A stretch of 64,000 bases of DNA from Streptomyces sp. 1222.5. GTDB lineage: Bacteria; Actinomycetota; Actinomycetes; Streptomycetales; Streptomycetaceae. The stretch is taken from assembly GCF_900105245.1 (NCBI RefSeq), contig NZ_FNSZ01000001.1:1302001-1366000 (forward strand). The letters run 5' to 3'. The stretch's first letter is position 1. Every line of letters starts with the position of its first letter. Positions 9,389 through 16,194 of the stretch are shown in pieces. The notes beneath the pieces were generated by a model. That model saw only the letters and a program-made list of their open reading frames with translations, was not told the origin of the DNA and made no database searches. The translations under genes were made by a program, and so were the position numbers.

Positions 9389-9440
9389 ACGATCGTGTGC
9401 CAACGATCGTGCGGCACGACGATCACCGGGCACGACGATC
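9389..9440. promoter_or_regulatory. Cluster of ACGATC(GT) repeats in the CYP102/PAS-LuxR intergenic region
   Basis: ACGATCGT occurs as perfect 8-bp palindromes at 9389-9396 and 9403-9410, followed by ACGATC half copies at 9419-9424 and 9435-9440. Start-to-start spacing is 14, 16 and 16 bp, and the last two lie in a GGCACGACGATC direct repeat. The cluster sits just upstream of the regulator start and in the shared promoter space of the divergent pair. Confidence 0.55.
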
Positions 9441-9468
9441 GCGAGGGCGACGCGGAGGGGCGGTGCGC

Positions 9469-10116
9469 ATGGACATGCGGCAGGGCGACGCCGTGGTCTG
9501 GCGCAACCGCGCCATGACCCTGTTCGACCGGGTGTCGGTGCCGGTCGCGGTGTGCGACGCGGAGGGCCTGGTGGTGCCGGCCAATCCGGCGATGGCGGCG
9601 GAGTGCGGTACGACACCCGGGCGGCTGCGCGGCCGGCAGGTGCTGGAGCTGTTCCGCCCGCAGGAGGTCACGCAGGTGGAGCGGATCGTGGAGGCGCTGC
9701 GGCTGCGCCGCCGGTCCCGTTACCAGGTGTCGGTGTGCCGGCGTGCGCCCTGCGGGACCGGGCGGTACGGCGAGCTGACGGCGGACCCGGTGAGCGACAC
9801 CGTGGAGGACACGCCGGCCCTGCTGGTGATGCTGCGGGTGCGGGGCGAGTGCGCCGCCGAGCCCGCGGAGCCCGGGCCGGCGCCGGTCACGGCCGTGGAG
9901 GGCCGGGTGCTGGCCCTGCTGGCCGGGGGTGCGACCGGTGCCCGCGCCGCCCGTGAGCTGGGGCTCACGGTGGACGGCGTGAACTACCACCTGCGGCGCC
10001 TGTCGGCCCGCTGGGGCGCCGCCAACCGCACGGAACTGGTCGCCCGCGCCTACGCCTTGGGCGTGCTCGTCCCGGGGGTGTGGCCACCGGAGACGAGGCC
10101 GGACGGAGCGGGCTGA
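9469..10116 (+). CDS. PAS-LuxR transcriptional regulator
   Basis: 215-aa regulator with an N-terminal PAS-like sensor (about residues 15-125; VSVPVAVCDAEGLVV, RGRQVLELF) and a C-terminal LuxR-type helix-turn-helix (about 145-205; VEGRVLALLAGGATGARAA, VNYHLRRLSARWG). This architecture and size match the PimM class of Streptomyces pathway regulators. The ATG at 9469 (GTG 9463 possible) follows GCGGAGGGG. It is divergent from the CYP102 fusion, so control of that gene is likely, with the ACGATC cluster as candidate site. Part of the open frame upstream is antisense to the P450 and is not coding. Confidence 0.85.
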   Translation: MDMRQGDAVVWRNRAMTLFDRVSVPVAVCDAEGLVVPANPAMAAECGTTPGRLRGRQVLELFRPQEVTQVERIVEALRLRRRSRYQVSVCRRAPCGTGRYGELTADPVSDTVEDTPALLVMLRVRGECAAEPAEPGPAPVTAVEGRVLALLAGGATGARAARELGLTVDGVNYHLRRLSARWGAANRTELVARAYALGVLVPGVWPPETRPDGAG

Positions 10117-10204
10117 GCCGCCTGCCAGGGGCGCGGGAACGCGAGCCCGGACGATCCCTTCGGGAAATCCGTTCGCTCCTTCGCCTTGCGGCTATCTACG
10201 CTAG

Positions 10205-10233
10205 CCAGGAACCTAGGGGCCCTAGGTTCCTGG
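10205..10233 (+). promoter_or_regulatory. Perfect 14-bp inverted repeat upstream of the FBP gene
   Basis: Arms 10205-10218 (CCAGGAACCTAGGG) and 10220-10233 (CCCTAGGTTCCTGG) are exact reverse complements around a single G. The element ends 11 nt before the GGAGGG ribosome site (10245-10250). It may be an operator overlapping the transcription start or a leader hairpin. Confidence 0.7.
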
Positions 10234-10257
10234 CACAGGCATCTGGAGGGACCTCCC

Positions 10258-10752
10258 GTGAGAGCGATCACCGAGCAGGACATCCGCGACTCGTTCGTCA
10301 ATTGTTCCAAGGGGGAGGCCAAGCGGATGAGCGTGCCGCGCGACCTCGCCGAGCGCTCCTGGGCCGATCTGGACTTCCTGGGCTGGCGGGATCCTGGGGC
10401 GCCCGACCGCAGCTGCCTGGTCACCGAGCGCGACGGCCGGCTCGTCGGCGTGGCGCTGCGCTTCCCGTCCTCGCAGCGGGGGTTCCTGCACCGCAGCATG
10501 TGCTCGCTCTGCCTGACCACGCATCCCGGCGGCGGGGTGTCGCTGATGACCGCGCGGAAGGCCGGGGCGGCGGGCCGCGAGGGCAACTCGGTCGGCCTGT
10601 ACATGTGCACCGACCTGGCGTGCTCGCTGTACGTGCGGGGCAAGAAGGTTCCGGAGTCCGGCTCCCGCTTCGAGGAGAGCCTGACGCTGGAGGAGCAGAT
10701 CGCCCGCACGACGGCCAACCTGTCGGCGTTCATCGACAACCTGTACGCCTGA
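10258..10752 (+). CDS. FBP (FusB/EF-G-binding-like) zinc-finger protein
   Basis: 164-aa protein of the FBP family, related to staphylococcal FusB, which binds elongation factor G and frees stalled ribosomes from fusidic acid. The C-terminal treble-clef zinc finger is intact in outline: CSLC near residue 82 and CTDLAC near 119 supply four cysteines. The N-terminal half is helical (ITEQDIRDSFVNCSKGEAKRM). The GTG at 10258 is chosen for the GGAGGG 7 nt upstream. The strong palindrome immediately before that site suggests tight or antibiotic-responsive control. A role in translation is inferred from the family; actinobacterial members are not well studied. Confidence 0.8.
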   Translation: MRAITEQDIRDSFVNCSKGEAKRMSVPRDLAERSWADLDFLGWRDPGAPDRSCLVTERDGRLVGVALRFPSSQRGFLHRSMCSLCLTTHPGGGVSLMTARKAGAAGREGNSVGLYMCTDLACSLYVRGKKVPESGSRFEESLTLEEQIARTTANLSAFIDNLYA

Positions 10753-10941
10753 CACCGAAGGGGCCGGGAGGCCGGCGGGCGCCCGCCGCCGTACCTCCGC
10801 TCCCCCGCCGGATGGCGGAAAGCCGATCCGTGCAAAATCTCTGAACCTGCCGGTCCGCGCCTCCAGCGTTCTCCTTGCGGTCAGGAACAGTCCTCGATCG
10901 GTCACGTTCGACCTACCCGAGGAACGGGAACAGGCCAAGGG

Positions 10942-12192
10942 ATGTACGACGCACAGAAGTGGACCTCGGGACTGTGGCGCCTGGTGAAGCGGTACCGGGA
11001 GCCGGTGGTCGTCCAGACGCTGCGGTCGGCCGCGGCGGCGACGGTGGCCTACGTCATCGCGCTGCGGCTCAGCCCGGAGCCGGCCCCCCTGACCGCGCCC
11101 CTGACCGCCCTGCTGGTCGTCCAGGTGACCTTCTTCGCGACGCTCACCAACGGCATCCGCCGGGTGAACTCGGTGGTGGCCGGTGTGCTGGTCGCCATCG
11201 CCTTCAGCGTGCTCGTGGGACTGACCTGGTGGAGCCTCGCCCTGCTCATCGTGGCGTCGCTGGCCGTCGGCCACCTGGTCCGTGTCGACGAGTACGTGGC
11301 CGAGGTGGCGATCAGCGCCATGCTGGTGCTCGGGGTGACCACCGTCGGCTTCACCGCCTGGGCGCGGATCGTGGAGACGCTGATCGGCGCGGTCGTCGGA
11401 ACGGCCTGCAACCTGCTGCTTCCACCACCGGTGTGGGTCGACGAGGCGGGCCGGTCGATCGAGGACCTGGCACGCCGGGTGCGGCAGTTGATGCTGCGCA
11501 TGGGCGAGGAGGCCGCGGACCGCATCCCCTGGCAGCAGGCGGCCGCGCGGCTGCACGAGGCACGCCGGCTGGATCACGACATCGTCCGGGTGGACGCGGC
11601 GCTGCGGCAGGCCGAGGACAGCCTGCGGCTCAACCCCCGGGTCAAGGAGGGCCTGTTGCACCGGGTCGTACTGCGCACCGGACTGGACACCCTGGAGATC
11701 TGCACGGTGGTCCTGCGGGTGCTGGCGAGGTCGTTCACGGACCTGGCGAAGGCCCGCGGCTCGGAGGAGCTGTTCCCCTCGCGGATCGGGGAGACCGTGG
11801 AGCAACTGCTGTCGGAGATCGCCGACGCCGTCGTCAGCTTCGCCGTGCTGGTGACCACCGATCTGAGCGAGAACGCCGAGTCGGCGGAGTCCCGGCTGAC
11901 GGCGGAGCTGCACACGGCCGCCGGCACCCGTGACCGGCTGGCCGAGCTGCTCCAGGAGGAGATCCGGAAGGACTGGGCGAACTGGCAGCTCATGGGCGCG
12001 GTGCTGACCGAGACCACGCGCATCATCGACGAACTGAACACCGAGCACCGCACCCGCCGCCTGCTGGAGGAACTGGACCGGGTGTCCCAGGAGCAGCGGG
12101 CGAAGCTGCCGCGGATGACCCGGCTGCGCGAGCGCCTCGGCGTCCAGGAGGAACTGTGGAACCGTGCGGGGTTCGGCGAGCGTTCTCGGTGA
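10942..12192 (+). CDS. FUSC-family membrane protein
   Basis: 416-aa integral membrane protein with about five or six hydrophobic segments in residues 28-155 (TLRSAAAATVAYVIAL, ALLIVASLAVGHLV, ISAMLVLGVTTVG, TLIGAVVGTACNLL). A long charged, largely helical cytoplasmic domain follows (160-416). This is the fusaric-acid-resistance/aromatic-acid-exporter-like (FUSC) arrangement. The ATG at 10942 follows GGCCAAGG. The next gene starts 50 bp downstream on the same strand. Transported compounds are unknown. Confidence 0.85.
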   Translation: MYDAQKWTSGLWRLVKRYREPVVVQTLRSAAAATVAYVIALRLSPEPAPLTAPLTALLVVQVTFFATLTNGIRRVNSVVAGVLVAIAFSVLVGLTWWSLALLIVASLAVGHLVRVDEYVAEVAISAMLVLGVTTVGFTAWARIVETLIGAVVGTACNLLLPPPVWVDEAGRSIEDLARRVRQLMLRMGEEAADRIPWQQAAARLHEARRLDHDIVRVDAALRQAEDSLRLNPRVKEGLLHRVVLRTGLDTLEICTVVLRVLARSFTDLAKARGSEELFPSRIGETVEQLLSEIADAVVSFAVLVTTDLSENAESAESRLTAELHTAAGTRDRLAELLQEEIRKDWANWQLMGAVLTETTRIIDELNTEHRTRRLLEELDRVSQEQRAKLPRMTRLRERLGVQEELWNRAGFGERSR

Positions 12193-12241
12193 GGAAGGTG
12201 CCGGGAGACGGGCCGGCGCCGTGATGCGAGGGGGCGGTCGG

Positions 12242-13321
12242 ATGAGCGGTGCGGCGGTACGGATCGACGGGAACACCCTGAGGCTGCCGGGCGGAGTGGC
12301 GGTGCGGTTCATCCGTACGCTGCGGCTGCCCGAGAAGGGCACGCACGCGCTGCCCCCGGGGCTGGGCGAGTTCCCGGTCCGGCGGGTCTCGGACTACGCG
12401 GACACGGTTCCGGCGGAGTGGCTGGCGCGCGGCGGTGTGATGCTGCCGGTGTACCTCCGCGAGGCGATGTGGCTGAGCTTCGCCGGCACGACGGAGCCGG
12501 CCGCGCTCCAGGTCGGCGTGGGCAAGGTGTGCGCGGTGTCCGGCAAGCGGTGGAGCGGCAAGCTGGCCCGGCGCCCGCAGAACTACGTGGTGCTGCCCCG
12601 GCAGCCCTGGCTGGACGGCATCAACAGCGGCAAGGGGACGGTCCGCCAGTTCGTCGCCGTGCCGCTCGGTCTGGGCGCGACCGTGGAGGGGCAGGTCACG
12701 GGCGAGGAGGTGTGGGGAGGCGTCCAGCTCCAGTCCTTCCTGCTGCGGGACGACGTGCTGGCCGAGTGGCGGCGCCGGGAGGAGGAGCGCCTGGAGCGGG
12801 AGCGGCGCACCCGGATGGCGGCCGGACCGGTCGCCGGGTACGGCGCGGCGCAGCCGATGATGGCCGCGCCCGGCTCGGCCCTGCCGCCACCGGCTCCGGG
12901 CGCGGCACCCCGGGCGCCTGGTGCGGCTCCCCGGGCCGCGGCCGCCATGGGGCTGGGCGTCGGCGGCTCGATGCGCCAGGAGGTCTACCAGGACGACCGG
13001 CCGCTCAAGGAGTGGTCCACGGACCCGGCAGGGCGGGTCTTCGTACATCTGGTCACGCCTCCCGAGTGGCGGCGCATCACGGGCGAGGCTCCCCCGCCGT
13101 CCCCGGTGGACCGGGCGGCGTACACCCGGGCGGGACTGCCCTGGTTCGACTACTACGACGCGGACGGCGAGGACCTCGCCCCCACGGACACCCTGGGCAC
13201 GGTCAAGCCGGTGGGCGACTGGCTCGGGGACGACCTGGACCCGTGGCAGGCGCCTTCGCCCGGTCAGGTGCAGCCGCTGAAGGACGCGCCCGGCAAGCCG
13301 GTCGAGGACGGGGACTGGTAA
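12242..13321 (+). CDS. Conserved actinobacterial protein of unknown function
   Basis: 359 aa, not recognised as any named family. There is no signal peptide and no membrane span. Residues 1-180 look like a compact mixed alpha/beta domain (VRFIRTLRLPEKGTHALPPGLGEFPVRR, QPWLDGINSGKGTVRQFVAVPLGLG). A charged helix (EWRRREEERLERERRTR) and an Ala/Pro/Gly linker (about 200-240) follow, then a C-terminal region with WFDYYDADGEDLAPTDTL. ATG 12242 sits behind GAGGGGGCGG; an in-frame ATG at 12224 is possible. Probably co-transcribed with the FUSC gene 50 bp upstream. The two-domain plus linker layout suggests a scaffold or binding protein, but no function can be assigned. Confidence 0.75.
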   Translation: MSGAAVRIDGNTLRLPGGVAVRFIRTLRLPEKGTHALPPGLGEFPVRRVSDYADTVPAEWLARGGVMLPVYLREAMWLSFAGTTEPAALQVGVGKVCAVSGKRWSGKLARRPQNYVVLPRQPWLDGINSGKGTVRQFVAVPLGLGATVEGQVTGEEVWGGVQLQSFLLRDDVLAEWRRREEERLERERRTRMAAGPVAGYGAAQPMMAAPGSALPPPAPGAAPRAPGAAPRAAAAMGLGVGGSMRQEVYQDDRPLKEWSTDPAGRVFVHLVTPPEWRRITGEAPPPSPVDRAAYTRAGLPWFDYYDADGEDLAPTDTLGTVKPVGDWLGDDLDPWQAPSPGQVQPLKDAPGKPVEDGDW

Positions 13322-13382
13322 GGCAGGGGTCGAAAAGCGCCCGTTCGGTTGCGCCCCGTGCAACGCCACTTGCCCGGCTTGC

Positions 13383-13407
13383 CCTTGGCGGCGGGCCGGG
13401 GCCAAGG
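13383..13407 (+). terminator. Hairpin after the conserved unknown gene
   Basis: Inverted repeat CCTTGGC (13383-13389) and GCCAAGG (13401-13407) with an 11-nt loop, 60 bp after the stop at 13321 and before the lactonase gene. Possible terminator. Confidence 0.35.
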
Positions 13408-13448
13408 TGGCTGTCACGACCGGGGCGACCGACGAGTTGAGGTACGGC

Positions 13449-14684
13449 ATGGACATGGAGGCAGGGGCGGCACGGCGGCCTCCTCGCCCGGAGCGGTCCC
13501 GGGAGCCCGGGGGCGGCTGGACGAGACGCCGGTTCGTCGGTGTCGCGGCGGGCACGGCGGCCGTGGTGGCGGTGCCGTCCCCGGCGGCCCCGCCCTCCGA
13601 CGGCCGGCCGGCCGAGGAGCGGCGCCCGGCGTCCGCGCCGCCCCGGCGGGCCGCCGGCCCCCATGCGCTGTACCTGGGCACCTACACCTCCGCCGAGGGC
13701 GGCGGCACCGGTGTGGGCCTCGCCTCGTACGACCCGGCGACGGGCCGCGTCACCGGGTCCGGAACGCTCACCGGGGTGCCGGATCCGTCGTACCTCGCCG
13801 TGCATCCGGACGGCCGGACGCTGTACGCGGTGAACGAGCGGCAGGACGGTGGCGTGACGGCCGTGCGCCTCGCGGACCGGCGGGTCCTCGGCACCCGGAG
13901 CACGGGCGGGGCGGGTCCCTGCCATCTGTCCGTGCATCCCGGCGGGCGCTGGCTGCTGAGCGCGAACTACGGGTCGGGCAGCGTCGCCGTGCACCCGATC
14001 ACGCCGTCGGGGGCCCTCGGCGAGCGCACCGACCTGGTCACGCACACCTCTCCGCCCCCTGGCCCGGGTCAACAGGGCCCGCACGCACACCAGTTCCTCA
14101 GCAGCCCGGACGGCGGTCACGCCCTCGCCGTCGACCTCGGCACCGACAGCGTCCACACCTATCGCCTCGACGACCGCGCCGGCACGCTCACCGAGGTGGC
14201 GCGGGCGCGCACCCGGCCCGGCGCGGGGCCGCGCCATCTGACCTTCCATCCGGGCGGCCGCCACGCGTACCTGGCCAACGAGGTGGACGACACGGTCACC
14301 GTCTGCGCCTACGACACCCGGACCGGCCGGCTGACGATCGGCGAGCCGCAGTCGACGGGATCGGGCGGCGGCACCAACTACCCGGCACAGCTGCTGGTGA
14401 CGGCGAACGGCGCGTACGCCTTCCTGGCCAACCGGGGCGACAACAGCATCGCGCGGTACGCCGTCGAGGCGGACGGGGCCCGGCTGCGGCTGCTCGGCAC
14501 GGTGCCGGTGCGCGGGGACTTCCCGCGGCAGATCGCGTTCTCGCCCGACGGCGGGCTGCTGTTCGCGGCGAACCAGCGGTCCGGCACGGTCACCGTCTTC
14601 CACGTCGACCCTGTGGGCGGCGAACTCCGCCCGGCCGGTGAGCCGTTCGCGTCACCCGTCGCCGTCTGCGCGCTGCCGCTGTAG
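13449..14684 (+). CDS. Exported lactonase-family beta-propeller protein (6-phosphogluconolactonase-like)
   Basis: 411 aa. The N-terminus has a Tat-type signal: TRRRFVGVAAGTAAVVAVP (about residues 24-42), then a Pro/Ala-rich stretch. From about 72 it is a seven-bladed propeller of the lactonase (YbhE/Pgl-like) family, starting HALYLGTYTSAEGGG, with recurring blade motifs such as PSYLAVHPDGRTLYAVNE, PCHLSVHPGGRWLLSANYGSGSVAVH, PRHLTFHPGGRHAYLANE and PRQIAFSPDGGLLFAANQRSGTV. Export suggests an extracellular lactone or sugar-acid role rather than the cytosolic pentose-phosphate step. The ATG at 13449 is preferred over 13407 for position before the signal. The last 33 bp overlap the convergent DUF2470 gene. 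Confidence 0.88.
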   Translation: MDMEAGAARRPPRPERSREPGGGWTRRRFVGVAAGTAAVVAVPSPAAPPSDGRPAEERRPASAPPRRAAGPHALYLGTYTSAEGGGTGVGLASYDPATGRVTGSGTLTGVPDPSYLAVHPDGRTLYAVNERQDGGVTAVRLADRRVLGTRSTGGAGPCHLSVHPGGRWLLSANYGSGSVAVHPITPSGALGERTDLVTHTSPPPGPGQQGPHAHQFLSSPDGGHALAVDLGTDSVHTYRLDDRAGTLTEVARARTRPGAGPRHLTFHPGGRHAYLANEVDDTVTVCAYDTRTGRLTIGEPQSTGSGGGTNYPAQLLVTANGAYAFLANRGDNSIARYAVEADGARLRLLGTVPVRGDFPRQIAFSPDGGLLFAANQRSGTVTVFHVDPVGGELRPAGEPFASPVAVCALPL

Positions 14685-15377
14685 CGTCCGGGGGCAGCCG
14701 GCGGCACTCGCCTGCGCCAGCAGGACGTGCATGCGCTCGGTCAGCTCGGCGACCCCGTCCGCGGGCGCGTGGAAGGGCAGCCGTACGTCGCCGTGGGCGC
14801 GGGTGCGTTCGATGCGCAGGGTCAGCCCGTGCCGGTCGACGGCGAGCGGTGCCACCCTGGTCGCGGCGTGCAGACTCTCCGGCCGGACCAGGCGGGTGAG
14901 CCGCTCGACGGCGTCCGGGTGGGCGTCCGCCAGGTGCGTGAGCAGCCCGGATTCGGCGTGGGCGAGGGGGTCGGGCCGGGCGGCGGTGAACTCGTCGAGG
15001 TCCACGACCACGGCTCCGTCGGACTGCCGCAGCAGGATCCGGTTGGGCCGCAGGAGCAGGGAGCCGTCGGCGGGCTCGAACCAGCCGGAGAGCCAGAGCC
15101 GGGCGCGGACGCGGTTGCGCACGGGCACGGGGGCGACGTCGGCGAACTCCAGCACCGCCGAGGGCTCCTGGCGCGGTGCGCACAGGACCGCCCCGATCAG
15201 GGCGCTGTCGTCGGGCACGGTCAGCCGGACCTCGCCCTCGTCGGTCACGGTGTGCGCGCCGACGTACTCCTCGCGGGCGCCGTCCGCGGTCACCGCGCAC
15301 GACCACGCGGCGGCCAGCACCGATCGCGCCCGCTCCGCCGCGCCGGGGGCGGCCGTCCAGTCCTGCGTGTCACCCAT
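14652..15377 (-). CDS. DUF2470-domain protein under iron control
   Basis: 241-aa cytoplasmic protein. The C-terminal DUF2470 domain (about 155-235; HLADAHPDAVERLTRLV, LTLRIERTRAHGDVRLPF) is the haem-utilisation/pyridoxamine-oxidase-associated module often found with siderophore genes. The N-terminal half is a flavin-split-barrel-like region (VGAHTVTDEGEVRLTVPDDSAL). The ATG at 15377 has a strong AAGGAGG. A near-consensus DtxR/IdeR iron box lies 12 bp upstream (15389-15407), so expression should rise under iron limitation. The exact chemistry is unknown. The 3' end overlaps the convergent lactonase gene by 33 bp. Confidence 0.88.
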   Translation of the reverse strand: MGDTQDWTAAPGAAERARSVLAAAWSCAVTADGAREEYVGAHTVTDEGEVRLTVPDDSALIGAVLCAPRQEPSAVLEFADVAPVPVRNRVRARLWLSGWFEPADGSLLLRPNRILLRQSDGAVVVDLDEFTAARPDPLAHAESGLLTHLADAHPDAVERLTRLVRPESLHAATRVAPLAVDRHGLTLRIERTRAHGDVRLPFHAPADGVAELTERMHVLLAQASAAGCPRTLQRQRADGDG

Positions 15378-15388
15378 GCGGGACCTCC

Positions 15389-15407
15389 TTAGGTTAGCCT
15401 TGCCTAA
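15389..15407 (-). promoter_or_regulatory. Iron box (DtxR/IdeR/DmdR operator)
   Basis: TTAGGTTAGCCTTGCCTAA matches the 19-bp DtxR-family consensus (TWAGGTWAGSCTWACCTWA) with one mismatch in the right arm (G for A). It lies just upstream of the DUF2470 start. Confidence 0.88.
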
Positions 15408-15468
15408 CCTATCGAAGATCCGGGCGCACGCCAACCACGCGCCACCGGCGAAGGCGTGGGAGCCCGCC

Positions 15469-16074
15469 TCAGGCGATGACACCCAGCAGCGCGCGGGCGC
15501 ACAGGTCCCGCACCTCTTCCAGCGTCAACTCCCCCTCGCGCAGCCACTCCAGGCACACCGCCGTGGTGAAGGCGAGCCAGCCGCGGACCGCCAGCCGCAC
15601 CCGCGGGAGGGCCGAGAAGTCCGGCCCGAACTCCGGGTCGGCCGCGAGCGCGGCCAGGATCTGCCGCTCCTGCGCCACCAGGGACCGCTGGTAGACACGG
15701 CGCACGGCCTGGTCCCCCGCTGCGTCGGCCCGGTGGAAGGCACGGAAACCATGGGCATGGGCCTGGACGTATTCGAGCCAGGTGTCGAGACCCGCGGTGA
15801 GCTGTTCCCGGGCCGGCACGCCGGGCAGGGCCGCCGTCATGCGCAGCATCCGCTCGCTCTCCCGCTCCACGACGGCGGCGAAGAAGTCCCGTTTGGTCGG
15901 GAAGTAGTGGTACAGCAGCCCGCGGGAGACCCCGGCGATCTCGGCGACCTGCTCGATCCACACCTCGTCGTAGGGACTCTCCGAGAACAGCTTCGCGCCG
16001 ACCGACAGCAACTGCTCACGGCGCTCTGCGGTGCTGAGTCTGCGCCGGGCGCGCTCCCCCTGGTTCGCGGACAT
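15469..16074 (-). CDS. TetR-family repressor divergent from a P450
   Basis: 201-aa TetR regulator. Residues 14-60 are the DNA-binding domain: STAERREQLLSVGAKLFSES, then WIEQVAEIAGVSRGLLYHYF, which is the classic helix-turn-helix. The helical ligand domain follows. It is divergent from the stand-alone P450 with 120 bp between starts; that gap holds TTGA/TCAA inverted repeats, one starting only 14 bp from this gene. Autorepression and control of the P450 by a lipophilic ligand is the simplest reading. Confidence 0.9.
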   Translation of the reverse strand: MSANQGERARRRLSTAERREQLLSVGAKLFSESPYDEVWIEQVAEIAGVSRGLLYHYFPTKRDFFAAVVERESERMLRMTAALPGVPAREQLTAGLDTWLEYVQAHAHGFRAFHRADAAGDQAVRRVYQRSLVAQERQILAALAADPEFGPDFSALPRVRLAVRGWLAFTTAVCLEWLREGELTLEEVRDLCARALLGVIA

Positions 16075-16087
16075 GCCGTCACCTTAC

Positions 16088-16166
16088 TTGACGTCGGTTC
16101 AACAGGCGGACCACACTGAAACCCGCTATTGAACTCACGTACAACACACGCGCGCACAGGTTCAAC
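16088..16166. promoter_or_regulatory. Candidate TetR operators between TetR and P450 genes
   Basis: Two related inverted motifs, TTGACGTCGGTTCAA (16088-16102) and TTGAACTCACGTACAA (16129-16144), plus a GGTTCAAC half site at 16159-16166 that repeats the one at 16096-16103. Position between the divergent starts fits a shared operator region. Confidence 0.5.
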
Positions 16167-16194
16167 GGTCCGCTGGATCAAGGGAGATCGCGTC

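Noticed and set aside
9193..9990. N-terminal extension of the CYP102 fusion frame to 9990
   Set aside because: The open frame continues only because of GC bias; it is antisense to the PAS-LuxR gene and lacks P450 similarity. The family start is at 9192.
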